Below, one piece after another: positions 8,499 through 17,209 of a stretch of DNA of 64,000 nucleotides. Within the stretch, counting starts at the first letter, position 1, and each line of letters starts with the position of its first letter. The notes under the pieces were generated by a model, which was not told the DNA's origin, did no database searches, and worked only from the letters and a program-made list of their open reading frames with translations. The stretch is from DAOUKH01 sp034421515 (GTDB taxonomy: Bacteria; Chloroflexota; Dehalococcoidia; SHYB01): the NCBI GenBank assembly GCA_034421515.1, contig DAOUKH010000099.1, positions 1-64,000 on the forward strand. Direction: 5' to 3'. Made by a program: the position numbers and the translations under genes.

Positions 8499-8924
8499 AT
8501 GGGCATTGAAGAGAACAAGGCGCTGGTGAGGCGGCACTTCGACGAGTTGCTGAACGGCTGGAACCTCGACCTGGTCGATGAGATCTTTTCGCCGGACTAC
8601 GTGCACCATCACCCCGATCGGGACAACCTCAAGCCGGGGATCGAAGGTGTGAAGCAGTTCCTTCGCCAGGCCTCCGAGGCCTTCCCCGACAGCCGGATCA
8701 TGATCGAGGACATGTGCGCCGAGGGGGACGCGGTCTGGGTGCGTACCAGCTCCGAGGCCACCCACCTCGGCGAGTACCTCGGCCTGCCCGCCACGGGCAA
8801 GAAGATACGCAAGCGCTCGATGGACATATTCCGCATTAAGGACGGCAAGTTCATCGAACACTGGGACATCATGGACGACCTGGGCACCTGGCTCCAGCTC
8901 GGCCTCGCCGAACCCAGAGAATAG
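8499..8924 (+). CDS. SnoaL-like / ester-cyclase-type NTF2-fold protein
   Basis: A 141-residue protein of the NTF2-like fold. It starts MGIEENKALVRRHFDELLN, followed by EIFSPDYVHHHPD, then AEGDAVWVRTSSEATH and IFRIKDGKFIEHWDIMDDL. These are the recurrent blocks of the SnoaL-like polyketide cyclase (ester cyclase) group. Members are small cytoplasmic enzymes or binding proteins acting on hydrophobic ring substrates; activity cannot be assigned from the fold alone. It is the last gene of the operon at 5982-8924, starting 23 nt after the SDR. AGGAAG precedes the ATG. A palindromic repeat follows downstream at 8992-9017. Confidence 0.8.
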   Translation: MGIEENKALVRRHFDELLNGWNLDLVDEIFSPDYVHHHPDRDNLKPGIEGVKQFLRQASEAFPDSRIMIEDMCAEGDAVWVRTSSEATHLGEYLGLPATGKKIRKRSMDIFRIKDGKFIEHWDIMDDLGTWLQLGLAEPRE

Positions 8925-8991
8925 CCGCCGGGCACTCTTTCCCCGCTGTAGACCTTCGCACAACCGGCGACGCTGGCAGAGGATCATCCCT

Positions 8992-9017
8992 GCAGGGGCA
9001 ACCCTTGTGGTTGCCCA
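8992..9017. repeat. REP-like palindromic repeat, family A
   Basis: GCAGGGGCAACC, then CTTGT, then GGTTGCCC: a perfect 8-bp stem (8996-9003 with 9009-9016) preceded by the AGGGGC lead-in shared with the elements at 10580 and 50565. It is intergenic, downstream of the SnoaL-like gene. Confidence 0.65.
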
Positions 9018-9089
9018 GGCGTGGTTTCCGGGGCCCGCGTTCCCGCAAACGACCCCGCTAGTGGAGACTCGGAGACTCCCGCTGTCCCC

Positions 9090-10304
9090 CTAGATCGACA
9101 CCAGCTCCCGGTTCATCGGCGAGAGGTCGACCGCCCCGTCCTTGGTGACCAGGAACGTGTCCTCGAGCTGCATCCCCCCGAAGCCGATCTGCGCGTAGGG
9201 CGTCTCGTAGTTGAAGACCATGCCCTCTTCCATGATGAAGTCGCCGCGCGGATACCAGCACCACTTTTCGTAAAGCTCGAGGCCGATGACGTGCGACCAT
9301 GCCATCTGCCGGCCCTGGCCGGCGGTCTCCGTCTTCACGCGGAACTTCTCGATGTTCTGTAGGGCCGTCGAACAGAGCTCGTTGGCGGAGACGCCGGGCT
9401 TGGCGTTCCGGAACGCCTCGTTGCGCGCCTCGAGGATCGCGTTGTAGATCTTAAGCTGGTAGTCGTTCGGCTCCCCGATGACGAAGCTCCGGCCGAGGTC
9501 GGTCCAGTAGCCCTCGTAGATGCCTTCGAAGTCGAAGCGCACGAGGTCGCCGGACTTTGGCATGTAGCCCTCGAAGTCCTTGGGGTGGAGCATGCAGAGG
9601 CCGAGCTTGCCGACGCGGCTGATCCGCACGCCGACGGTGCGCATGATGTCGTGCTTGGCGAGGTAGACGTCGTGGGCGATGAGCGCGTCGTTCCAGGTCG
9701 CGCCTTCCTTCACCGCCCGGTTCACTTCGAGCATGCCGGCGAGGTTGATCTCGTTCGCCTTGCGCATGATCTCGATCTCTTGCGGCGTCTTGACCACACG
9801 GATGTCCCGGAAGATGGACTGCGAGTCGACGATCTCTCCCTGTGAGTAGCCCTGCTCCTTCAGGTACTCGGCGATGCGGGGGTCGTCGACGCCGATCCTG
9901 GCGTTCCGGTAGCCTTTCTCCACGAGCGTCTCGCCGAGGGCTTCGAGGCGGTCCATCCAATTGTGCTGGCTGCCCTCGGCGTGGTTGTCGATGAAGCGCT
10001 GCTCTCCGGGGTGCGGCTCGTAGCCCGGCGGGAGCTCGAAGGAGAGCTCCTTGCCGAAAGTGCGCAGCTCGGGCTTCCAATCGGGGTCGAGGCCGTGGAG
10101 GCCAAGCTCGTTGTTAGGGATTAGGAGGACGGGCTTCTGGTCCTCGTCGGCCGGGTAGATGGCCATGTTCCCCAGGCCCCAGAGCCAGGAGTCCGAGTCC
10201 CAGCCGGCGATGTAGTGGAAGTTCGGCTTCGTGGTCGCGACGAGCGCGTCCAGCCCGTACTCCTCGATCTTCTGCTTGGCGCGAGGCTCGTTCATCAATG
10301 GCAT
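9090..10304 (-). CDS. M24-family metallopeptidase (Xaa-Pro aminopeptidase/prolidase-like)
   Basis: A 404-residue pita-bread-fold protein. The N-terminal creatinase-like domain (about residues 1-165) is followed by the M24 catalytic domain. Metal ligands can be read as Asp in VRFDFEGIYEGYWTDLG (two Asp), His in SHVIGLELYEKW, Glu in EEGMVFNYETPY and Glu in QLEDTFLVTKDG. It is probably a cytoplasmic aminopeptidase or a non-peptidase relative such as creatinase or DMSP lyase; the motifs do not decide. The ATG at 10304 has AAGGAAG upstream. A 44-residue N-terminal extension to 10436 is possible in frame but is Arg-rich and not family-like. Confidence 0.87.
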   Translation of the reverse strand: MPLMNEPRAKQKIEEYGLDALVATTKPNFHYIAGWDSDSWLWGLGNMAIYPADEDQKPVLLIPNNELGLHGLDPDWKPELRTFGKELSFELPPGYEPHPGEQRFIDNHAEGSQHNWMDRLEALGETLVEKGYRNARIGVDDPRIAEYLKEQGYSQGEIVDSQSIFRDIRVVKTPQEIEIMRKANEINLAGMLEVNRAVKEGATWNDALIAHDVYLAKHDIMRTVGVRISRVGKLGLCMLHPKDFEGYMPKSGDLVRFDFEGIYEGYWTDLGRSFVIGEPNDYQLKIYNAILEARNEAFRNAKPGVSANELCSTALQNIEKFRVKTETAGQGRQMAWSHVIGLELYEKWCWYPRGDFIMEEGMVFNYETPYAQIGFGGMQLEDTFLVTKDGAVDLSPMNRELVSI

Positions 10305-10365
10305 GGAAAGTCTTCCTTTACCGTCTGGTGCGCAGGGCGGACTCCACCGCCGCCGTCGTCCGCGA

Positions 10366-10394
10366 AGCCTAGCAACGGCCCCGCCCCAGGTCAA
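10366..10394 (-). promoter_or_regulatory. Possible promoter of the M24 peptidase gene
   Basis: On the minus strand, TTGACC (10394-10389), a 17-nt spacer and TAGGCT (10371-10366), about 60 nt before the ATG. The -35 is good and the -10 is weak. Confidence 0.4.
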
Positions 10395-10481
10395 ACCCAC
10401 ACCATGGACCGCTCCCCTCTGGAAACCCTTGTGCAACCCGTCGGCGGACGGGAGGACGGGTAGCGCGCGGGGCGGTCTGCC

Positions 10482-10502
10482 CCCTCTCCCGCTGGGAGAG
10501 GG
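10482..10502. repeat. REP-like palindromic repeat, family B
   Basis: CCCTCTCCC, GCT, GGGAGAGGG: a perfect 9-bp stem, followed by TTGGGGTGAGGGC. The same stem type recurs at 63368-63386 and as a half-site at 40006-40019. Confidence 0.65.
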
Positions 10503-10579
10503 TTGGGGTGAGGGCGGGGTGTGGGGAGGGGTGCGCCAACGTCAACCTAGCCCGTGGGCGCCACAGCCTCGCCCCTCCC

Positions 10580-10603
10580 GTAGGGGCGATTCACGAATCG
10601 CCC
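10580..10603. repeat. REP-like palindromic repeat, family A
   Basis: GTAGGGGCGATTC, AC, GAATCGCCC: a 9-bp stem with the AGGGGC lead-in. A second, mutually exclusive pairing TCGCCCCT (10569-10576) with AGGGGCGA (10582-10589) is also possible. Confidence 0.65.
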
Positions 10604-10941
10604 ACTTCCCTGCGACATCCGTCCCTTCCCCATCCCCACTCCTACCCCCTACCGTGCTCTCATGCGAGACCATCCCGTTCGGCGCCCGGCCAAGACGCAT
10701 ACCTATGCTTCCTCGGGAAGCGCCTCTATAAACGGCCACGGGCGCGCCGCGGGGCCCCTTCGGGAGCCTCCGGCGTGAGGGCGCACCAAGCGCTGACCTA
10801 GCGCTGTGCGAGGCGCTGCGGACTTTGGCGGACGCCGCGCTGGCGCTGCTGCACGGCGGCCGCTCCCCGGCTCAGCCTTTTTCGGGGTTGCGCCCTGGGC
10901 CTCCTATGCCTTCCGGCCTGGCCGCTTAGGTAAGAGCCGCG

Positions 10942-10950
10942 TGCTATCAT
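10942..10950 (+). promoter_or_regulatory. Putative extended -10 promoter element of the CaiB pair
   Basis: TGCTATCAT ends 30 nt before the ATG at 10981 and fits an extended -10. No -35 hexamer is evident. Confidence 0.45.
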
Positions 10951-10980
10951 CGCTCCGACGGCCCGCCGCGCCGCCCGACG

Positions 10981-12204
10981 ATGAGCATCCCCTTCCTGAA
11001 CGGACTCCGAGTTCTCGACTACACCTCGCTGGTGGCGGGGCCGTTTTGCGGCAAGCTGCTCGCCGACGTCGGCGCCGACGTGATCAAGATCGAGCCGCCC
11101 GAGGGCGACATTGCCCGTCGCCGCGGCCCCTTCCCCGGCGACCTCCCCGACCTCGAGCTCAGCCTCGTCCATCACTACGTGAACGTGAACAAGCGGGGCA
11201 TGACGCTGAACCTGGAGGACGAGGCCGGGCAGGAGGTCTTTCGCCGCCTGGTGGACGCGAGTGACCTGCTGATCGAGGACACGCCGCCGGGGACGCTGGA
11301 GGCGATGGGGCTCGGCTACGACGCGCTGGAGCGCATCAACCCCGGCCTGATCATGCTCTCGGTCACGCCGTTCGGTCAGGTGGGGCCGCACCGCGACTGG
11401 AAGGCATACAACCTGAACACGATCCACGCCGGCGGCGAGGGCTGGCTCATGCCGCCGGGCCTGGCGCAGCGGACGTTCCCCGACCGCGAGCCGGTGAAGA
11501 CCGGCGCCTACGTCGGCGAGTACTACTGCGGGGTGACCGCGGCCTCCGCGGCCATCATCGGCATCTTCGAACGCGCCGCCTCGGGGCGCGGCCAGCACAT
11601 CGACATGTCGAAGCAGGAGGCCCACGCCACCCTCGCCCGCATCGCCATCGGCATGTGGGCCCAGAGCGGCTTCGTCGAGACCCGGGCCACCCGCGACATT
11701 CCCTACGGCGGCTGCGTCCCCTGCAAGGATGGCCACGCCGAAGTCCTCTTCCACATCGCTGAGAACCATTGGCATGCTTGTATGAGCATGCTCGGCGACC
11801 CGGAGTGGGCGCGGGACCCCAAGTTCGCCACCGAGGAGGGGCGCTCCGAACACGGCGCCGAGGTCAACGAATACCTCTTCGCCTGGGCTAAGGACCGCAC
11901 CAAGCGGGAGATCTACGACCTGGGTCTCAAGCACGGCTTCCCCTGCGGCATCTTCTACGCCCCCTCGGAGCTCCCCGAGGTCGAGCACGAGCAGGCGCGC
12001 GGCTTCTTCGTCGACCCGCCCACCCCAACCCCCGTTGAGGGCATGGCGAAGATCCCCGGACTCCCGTTCCAGCTATCGGGCCACTCCTACGCCGTCGACC
12101 GGTCGGCCCCCAGGCTCGGCGAGCACACCGACGAGGTGCTCGCCGAGGTCGCCGGGTACAACGGCGGCGAGATCGCGCGGCTGCGCGCGGGAGGCGCGGT
12201 CTAA
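10981..12204 (+). CDS. CaiB/BaiF family CoA-transferase
   Basis: A 407-residue family III CoA-transferase. The N-terminal block is GLRVLDYTSLVAGPFCGKLL and GADVIKIEPPEGD. The central motif GRGQHIDMSKQEA contains the Asp that forms the acyl-anhydride in this family. The C-terminal block is APRLGEHTDEVLAE. It transfers CoA between a thioester and a carboxylic acid in the cytoplasm, probably activating an imported or ring-cleaved acid. It is followed after 2 nt by a second CaiB gene. The two may form a heteromeric enzyme or serve two acids. Both face the cassette 1 operon tail-to-tail. Confidence 0.92.
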   Translation: MSIPFLNGLRVLDYTSLVAGPFCGKLLADVGADVIKIEPPEGDIARRRGPFPGDLPDLELSLVHHYVNVNKRGMTLNLEDEAGQEVFRRLVDASDLLIEDTPPGTLEAMGLGYDALERINPGLIMLSVTPFGQVGPHRDWKAYNLNTIHAGGEGWLMPPGLAQRTFPDREPVKTGAYVGEYYCGVTAASAAIIGIFERAASGRGQHIDMSKQEAHATLARIAIGMWAQSGFVETRATRDIPYGGCVPCKDGHAEVLFHIAENHWHACMSMLGDPEWARDPKFATEEGRSEHGAEVNEYLFAWAKDRTKREIYDLGLKHGFPCGIFYAPSELPEVEHEQARGFFVDPPTPTPVEGMAKIPGLPFQLSGHSYAVDRSAPRLGEHTDEVLAEVAGYNGGEIARLRAGGAV

Positions 12205-12206
12205 CC

Positions 12207-13433
12207 ATGGGCGCTCTGGATTCCCAGCCGCTGAACGGCGTCCGCATCGTCGACTTCACCTGGGCCGGCGTCGGCCCCTACTGCACCTTCCTCTGCTCGA
12301 TCATGGGCGCCGAGGTCATCAAGCCCGAGACGGCGGCGCACCCCACCATCTTCCGCGGAGTGCGGCCGTCGGGCGATTCCGAGAAGGCGGAGAAGGGGAC
12401 GCGCTGGTTCTCGCTCGACGAGCTCTACGTGAACAAGAAGGGCGTTCGCCTCAACCTCAAGCACCCCGAGGGCGTGGCGCTCGCCAAGCGGATCATCGCC
12501 CTCTCCGACGCCGTCGCCGAGAACTTCCAGGCCGGCGTCTTCGAGCGCCTCGGCTTCGCCTACGACGAGATGCGCGCGACGAACCCGGCCCTGGTGCTGC
12601 TCTCGGCGTCCGCCCACGGCGCGACCGGGCCCGAGCGCCACGGCAAGGGGCTGGCGCAGGCCTTCTCCGCCCTGGGCGGCCCCGGCTACCTCACCGGCTA
12701 CGAGGACGGCCCGCCCGTCGAGCTACGGCTGCCCGTGGACCTGATATCGGGGACGGCAGCCTCCTTCTCACTGCTCAGCGCCGTCTGGCATGCCCGCCAG
12801 TCGGGAGAGGGCTCGCACATCGACGCCGCCAGTCGCGAGGTCATGACCAGCTTCATCGGCGAGGCCGTCCTCGACGCCCTGGTCAACAAGCGCGACCAGC
12901 CCCGCATGGGAAACCGCGACCCTCACATGGCGCCGCACGGCGTCTACCCGTGCATGGGCCACGACCAATGGCTCTCGATCGCGGTGGGTACGGACGAGGA
13001 ATGGCGCGCCTTCTGCGCCGCCCTCGACCGCACCGACTGGCTCGCCGACCCCCGTTTCGCCACGGAGGCGCCGCGCCGCGCGCACCAAGAAGAACTCGAC
13101 GCCGAGATCGCGGCGTGGACCGCGTCCCGCGACAAGATGGAGGCCATGGCCGAGTTGCAAGCGGCGGGCGTCCCCGCTACCGCGTCCTACGCGGCGGACG
13201 ACCTCCTCGCCGACCCGCACCTCCAGGAACGCAGCGTCTTCGAAATGACCGAAGACGTGGCCGGCAACCCGCTCTTGATGATGGGCGCCCCGTGGAAGTT
13301 CAGTCGGACGCCGGGCCGCATCGACCGCCGCCCGCCAAAGACCGGCGAGGACGACGAATACGTCTACGGCGAGCTGCTCGGCATCGGGTCGAGGGAGCTG
13401 CGCGACCTGGAAGCGCGTGGGGTGATCGTCTAG
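12207..13433 (+). CDS. CaiB/BaiF family CoA-transferase
   Basis: A 408-residue family III CoA-transferase. It has GVRIVDFTWAGVGPYCTFL, then GAEVIKPETAAHPTIFRG; Pro replaces the usual Val/Ile-Glu in the IK-E-P block. The catalytic Asp lies in GEGSHIDAASREV. Its start lies 2 nt after the stop of the previous CaiB gene, so the pair is cotranscribed and probably translationally coupled. It ends directly against the convergent dehydratase gene: the stop codons are adjacent at 13431-13436. The pairing of two CaiB genes recurs at 26466-28927 behind cassette 2. Confidence 0.9.
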   Translation: MGALDSQPLNGVRIVDFTWAGVGPYCTFLCSIMGAEVIKPETAAHPTIFRGVRPSGDSEKAEKGTRWFSLDELYVNKKGVRLNLKHPEGVALAKRIIALSDAVAENFQAGVFERLGFAYDEMRATNPALVLLSASAHGATGPERHGKGLAQAFSALGGPGYLTGYEDGPPVELRLPVDLISGTAASFSLLSAVWHARQSGEGSHIDAASREVMTSFIGEAVLDALVNKRDQPRMGNRDPHMAPHGVYPCMGHDQWLSIAVGTDEEWRAFCAALDRTDWLADPRFATEAPRRAHQEELDAEIAAWTASRDKMEAMAELQAAGVPATASYAADDLLADPHLQERSVFEMTEDVAGNPLLMMGAPWKFSRTPGRIDRRPPKTGEDDEYVYGELLGIGSRELRDLEARGVIV

Positions 13434-14630
13434 CTATCCGAGGTCGATCTTGGGCGGCAGTATGACCTCGCCGCCGAGCTTCGACGGCAGCAGGGCCACG
13501 GCTTGCCCCGTCGCGGTGACCTCGCCTCGCTGGTCTTCTGCCCGCACCTCGATCTCGACCTCGCGCTGGCCGTCGTTGATCGACTTGCCGGTCACCGTGG
13601 CCTTCGTCCAGATGGTGTCGCCGAGGTAGACGAACCGGCGCACCTGGCAGTCGAGCGAGAGCAGCCAGCCGTCGTCGCCCATCCAATCGGTGATGATCTG
13701 CGCCAGCCAGGCGATCCGCTGGCCGCCGTAATCGTAGGCGTGAGGATTGCCGGTGCGGCGAGCGAGCTCGTGGTCCCAATGCACCGCCTCGATGCTGTCC
13801 GGCACGCCGTACTCGTTGAGCATGTACGCGCGGGGGTGCGCCTTCCGCCACTGGTAGGCGAGCCGGTGCGCGCCGTGGAACTGCATCGCGAGCCCCCAGC
13901 CCATGTTCCAGTTCATGATGTCGGTGACGGTGATCGGGCCCTTCACCTGCCCCGGCAGCTCGTCGCCGGTCTCAACGTCCTCCCAGTACAGGGGCTCGGC
14001 GCCGCGCCGCGACTCTTGGGCGTACGTCTCGTCGATGCGCTCGATCTCCTCCGGCGTGTACTGGTGCCGCTCGTAGGCGGCGTACTTCTTACGCTCGCCC
14101 CACTTCTTCTGCCGTCCGCCGCGGATGTTGATCTGGTCGGAGACGACGACGAGCTCGCCCTGCTGGTTCCGGTACTCGCGCCGTGAAATTTCGAGGATAG
14201 TGCGGCCCGCGAAGGAGCTCGACTTCTCGATGAGGTCCTTGAGGAAGCGGTGCTCGAAAAGCTGGTCGCCGGCCTTCATCGGCAGCAGCCAGCGGATGAC
14301 GTCGCCGGCGTACCAGGAGTGGATGCCGCTCAACGGGTCGCGGGCCAGGGCGCGTTCCTCCTCCGTCCATTCCGTCTTCGAGGGCACCCCCGTGCTGCGG
14401 AAGAACATCGGCGGCGCGATGACGGCCCCCCAGCGCGCCTTCGCCGCGTAGGCGGGGTCGCAGTAGAGGGGGTTGTCGTCGCCGCCGCCGTGGGCGAAGT
14501 GCCGCGCCGCATCGGAGGTGACGTGCTCGTGGAAGGGCGCGTGCGTCTTCAGCGCCGCCCCGATGTGCCGACAAGCCCGCTCCAGGATCTCGTCGGTGAT
14601 GACGCGGTCTTCGTGCTGAGTAGAAGTCAT
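13434..14630 (-). CDS. MaoC-like acyl dehydratase with FAS1-like N-terminal hot-dog domain
   Basis: A 398-residue protein with two hot-dog-like halves. The N-terminal half carries HFAHGGGDDNPLYCDPAYA and GAVIAPPMFF, the Asn/Pro-containing signature of the MaoC/FAS1-type dehydratase N-domain. The C-terminal half has VKGPITVTDIMNWNMGWG and AYDYGGQRIAWLAQIITDW. It is expected to hydrate or dehydrate a 3-hydroxyacyl- or enoyl-CoA. It begins 22 nt after the alpha/beta hydrolase and is therefore the probable last gene of cassette 1; cassette 2 has two CaiB genes in this place. Acyl specificity is unknown. Confidence 0.82.
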   Translation of the reverse strand: MTSTQHEDRVITDEILERACRHIGAALKTHAPFHEHVTSDAARHFAHGGGDDNPLYCDPAYAAKARWGAVIAPPMFFRSTGVPSKTEWTEEERALARDPLSGIHSWYAGDVIRWLLPMKAGDQLFEHRFLKDLIEKSSSFAGRTILEISRREYRNQQGELVVVSDQINIRGGRQKKWGERKKYAAYERHQYTPEEIERIDETYAQESRRGAEPLYWEDVETGDELPGQVKGPITVTDIMNWNMGWGLAMQFHGAHRLAYQWRKAHPRAYMLNEYGVPDSIEAVHWDHELARRTGNPHAYDYGGQRIAWLAQIITDWMGDDGWLLSLDCQVRRFVYLGDTIWTKATVTGKSINDGQREVEIEVRAEDQRGEVTATGQAVALLPSKLGGEVILPPKIDLG

Positions 14631-14652
14631 ATTCGTGTCGGTCGCCGTGCCG

Positions 14653-15456
14653 CTAGGAAAGGTGCCCAGTCCGTCGCCAGTACGTTAAAACTTCGTCGCG
14701 GAAGGTCTCCGGGTGCCGGGCGTAGAGCTCGCCTCGGGGCAGGTCGAGCACCTTGCCCTCGCCTTTGGGGGTGAGCCTCACCGCCTCTTCATTCTTGCTC
14801 CGCAGAAAGTCGCCTTCCGTCACCAAGTACAGCGTAGAACAGGGGACCTTGGGCAGCAAGGCGTAGAGGTCGAAGGTGAAGATGGCCTTGAAAGCCCAGT
14901 CGAAGCGGCCGCCGGCCTGGATGAAGGCGCGGGTGACGACGTCGTAATACTCGTCGGAGGAGTCGCCGAGGAACCGCGCGATGTACGTCCACGCCGCCTC
15001 GAGGTGCTTTCCGTCCTTCGACGCGCGGTAGCCGAGGTCGGTGCGCTCGATCATGGCCTGCCCCTGTTCCTTGGTGAACAGGGGCGTCCCCATGGCGATC
15101 ACGCTCGGCACGCGGTCGGGCAGGTCGGTGGCGATCTGCAGCGCGACGGCCGCCCCGGTGTGTCCGCCCACGACGGCGGCATGCTCGAGGCCGAGCGCGT
15201 CGAGGATCAGGCCGACACGATGCGCGTACTCCGGAATGGAGAGCGGCGCCTCCGCCGGCGGCGACGATCCGTAGCCGGGGAGGTCGGGGGCGATCGCCCG
15301 GACGTAGGGCGCCAGCAACGGCAGCGCCCACTCGTAGGTCGCGCCCGACAGGGGCGTCTCGTGGAGCAAGATCACCGCGGGGCCGGATCCCGCCTCGCGG
15401 TAGTGGACCTGCCCCTCTGGGGTGTCGGCGTAGCCGTAGCGAATACCCTGGCCCAT
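14653..15456 (-). CDS. Alpha/beta hydrolase of cassette 1, Thr at the nucleophile position
   Basis: A 267-residue alpha/beta-hydrolase-fold protein. It shows the oxyanion-hole segment VILLHETPLSG, Asp in IAPDLPGYG, and a nucleophile elbow that reads GGHTGA, placing Thr100 where hydrolases have Ser, Cys or Asp. A candidate catalytic His is in YARHPETF near the C-terminus. The best overall resemblance is to C-C bond, ester or haloalkane hydrolases. Whether Thr can act is uncertain; it may be a noncanonical nucleophile or a loss of classical activity. It is the sixth gene of cassette 1, 25 nt after the SDR. Its counterpart in cassette 2 (28949) also has Thr at this position. Confidence 0.87.
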   Translation of the reverse strand: MGQGIRYGYADTPEGQVHYREAGSGPAVILLHETPLSGATYEWALPLLAPYVRAIAPDLPGYGSSPPAEAPLSIPEYAHRVGLILDALGLEHAAVVGGHTGAAVALQIATDLPDRVPSVIAMGTPLFTKEQGQAMIERTDLGYRASKDGKHLEAAWTYIARFLGDSSDEYYDVVTRAFIQAGGRFDWAFKAIFTFDLYALLPKVPCSTLYLVTEGDFLRSKNEEAVRLTPKGEGKVLDLPRGELYARHPETFRDEVLTYWRRTGHLS

Positions 15457-15481
15457 GCGGTCGACCTCCCGGTCTCTCCGG

Positions 15482-16300
15482 CTACTTGGGGTCGGTGACC
15501 GACAGGTTGCTGCCCGGCTGCGCGCCGCCGGTGAGCCGCACCGACTGTCCGGTGATGTACGACGACGCGTCGCTCGCCAGGAAGAGCGCCAGCGATGCCA
15601 CCTCCGGCGGTGTGCCCAGGCGGCCCAATGGCGTCATGCTCAGGGCCTCGGCCTCGAGCGCGGGGTCGGCCTGCATCGCCGCGTTGACGGTGGCCGTGCG
15701 AATCAGATAGGGAACGATGGCGTTGACGCGCACCGCGGGTGCAAGCTCGGCCGCGAAGGTCCTGGTGATGCTGATCACGCCGGCCTTGGCGGCGGCGTAG
15801 TGGGCGTAGTACGGCGAGGGGCCGATGCCGGCAATGGCGGCCAGGTTCACGATCGTCCCCGATCCGCGCTCGGCCATGTGCGCCCCCGCGATGCGGCATC
15901 CCAGGAACGAGGTGTTCAGGTTCTCCTGAACGTTCTCCCGCCAGTGCTCGGGGGTCAGCTTCAGAAGCGGCGTCGGGACCGTGCCGCCGCCGACGTTGTT
16001 GACCATGACGTCGACGCCGCCGAACTCGCCGGCGGCGCGGTCGATCAGGGCGGCGACGTCGGCCTCTTTTCGCATCTCGGTCACGACGGACAGGGCCCGC
16101 ACGCCGAGGGCCGACAGATCGTCGGCGAGCTCGCGCAGTTCGGCCTCGCTCCGCTCCGGTGTCTTGACGTTGACGCCGGCGAGGACGACGTTGGCCCCCG
16201 CCTCGGCGAAGCCGGTCGCGATGCCGCGTCCGATGCCCTGGCCCGCGCCGGTGATGATCGCCGTCTTGCCTTCGAGTTTGAACAGGTCGAGTACGCCCAT
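15482..16300 (-). CDS. SDR-family protein of cassette 1 lacking the catalytic Ser
   Basis: A 272-residue SDR. The cofactor loop is TGAGQGIGRG, followed by the long insert AGVNVKTPERSEAELREL after beta-2 and NNVGGG. Tyr168 and Lys172 are present in YYAHYAAAKAG, but the residue 13 before Tyr is Ala155 (NLAAIAG) instead of Ser. It ends TGGAQPGSN. Classical SDR chemistry needs Ser-Tyr-Lys, so activity may be reduced or use another group. It lies 17 nt after the other cassette SDR, which keeps Ser. The cassette 2 orthologue-like copy (29897, also 272 residues) has Asp at this position. It may form a heteromer with its neighbour. Confidence 0.9.
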   Translation of the reverse strand: MGVLDLFKLEGKTAIITGAGQGIGRGIATGFAEAGANVVLAGVNVKTPERSEAELRELADDLSALGVRALSVVTEMRKEADVAALIDRAAGEFGGVDVMVNNVGGGTVPTPLLKLTPEHWRENVQENLNTSFLGCRIAGAHMAERGSGTIVNLAAIAGIGPSPYYAHYAAAKAGVISITRTFAAELAPAVRVNAIVPYLIRTATVNAAMQADPALEAEALSMTPLGRLGTPPEVASLALFLASDASSYITGQSVRLTGGAQPGSNLSVTDPK

Positions 16301-16317
16301 GGTCTTCTCCCTCGCCG

Positions 16318-17130
16318 CTAGACGATCATCTCCGGCGTGCCGGTGATCAAGGCCCCGCCGGTGATGCCGATGGTATGGCCGGTGATATAGGAAGAAGCGT
16401 CGGAGGCCAGGAAGACGGCAAGTGCGGCGACCTCGTCGGGCCGCGCTCCGCGCCCCAGGGGGATGGTCGGCACGGCAAGCGCTGGCTTACTGGGATCCTC
16501 CTTCCAGCGCTGCGCCATCCGCTCGGTCAGCACCCACGTCGGGGCGATGGCGTTGACGCGGATGCCGTAGGGGCCGAGCTCCTCCGCTGCCGTCTCGGTA
16601 AGGCTGATCACCCCCGCCTTGCCCGCTCCGTAGGCGGCGCGATGGAGCGCGGGGCGCCGACCATCCATGGAGGAGATATTGACGATTGCGCCCGATCCCC
16701 GCTCCGCCATGTGGGCGCCGGCGTAGCGGCAGCCCATGAAGGTCGTGGTGAGGTTCGTCTCGATGCCGCGGTCCCAGGTCTCCTCGCTGAGCCCAAGGGA
16801 GGGTTCGAGGCCGGTGCCGCCGACGTTGTTTACCATCACGTCGATCTTGCCGAAGGCCTCGACGGCCTTGGCGACGAGCCCTTGGACATCCTCCCCGTCG
16901 CGCATGTCCACTGTGACCGGAAGCGCCCGGCGGCCCCGCTCCTCGATCTGTGCCACCGCCTCCGCGAGCTCGGCCTCGCTGGCCGCCGGGTTTTCCACGT
17001 TGATCCCGGCCAGCACGACGTCGGCGCCGGCCTCGGCCATCGCCAGGGCGATGGCCCGGCCGATGCCTTGGCCCGGCCCCGAGACGACGGCGACGCAGCC
17101 GTCGAGTGAGAACCGGTCGAGAATGGACAT
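16318..17130 (-). CDS. SDR-family oxidoreductase of cassette 1, intact Ser-Tyr-Lys
   Basis: A 270-residue SDR. The cofactor loop is SGPGQGIGRA, with the same AGINVENPAASEAELAE insert as its neighbour. The active site has Ser154 in NISSMDGRRP, Tyr167 and Lys171 in AAYGAGKAG. It ends TGGALITGTPEMIV. It probably oxidises an alcohol or reduces a ketone using NAD(P). It starts 79 nt after DppC and is followed by the Ser-less SDR. It is nearly collinear with the cassette 2 gene at 30731 (also 270 residues; the segment NISSMDGRRPALHRA is identical). Confidence 0.92.
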   Translation of the reverse strand: MSILDRFSLDGCVAVVSGPGQGIGRAIALAMAEAGADVVLAGINVENPAASEAELAEAVAQIEERGRRALPVTVDMRDGEDVQGLVAKAVEAFGKIDVMVNNVGGTGLEPSLGLSEETWDRGIETNLTTTFMGCRYAGAHMAERGSGAIVNISSMDGRRPALHRAAYGAGKAGVISLTETAAEELGPYGIRVNAIAPTWVLTERMAQRWKEDPSKPALAVPTIPLGRGARPDEVAALAVFLASDASSYITGHTIGITGGALITGTPEMIV

Positions 17131-17209
17131 GGTGATGACTCCTTCGGAAGGCTAGCGCTCGAGCCTGGCGTCCGCGCGGCCAGGCGGGTGGTGGGTGGGA
17201 ACTCGGAGG

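Larger units (their letters stand above)
10305..10980. other. 676-base intergenic region carrying two palindromic repeats
   Basis: This gap separates the divergently transcribed M24 peptidase and the first CaiB gene. I find no credible gene in it: open frames are short, Arg/Pro-rich and lack family features. It holds a possible minus-strand promoter near 10366, a palindrome of each repeat family (10482-10502 and 10580-10603), and an extended -10 at 10942. The rest looks like non-coding or decayed sequence. Confidence 0.6.
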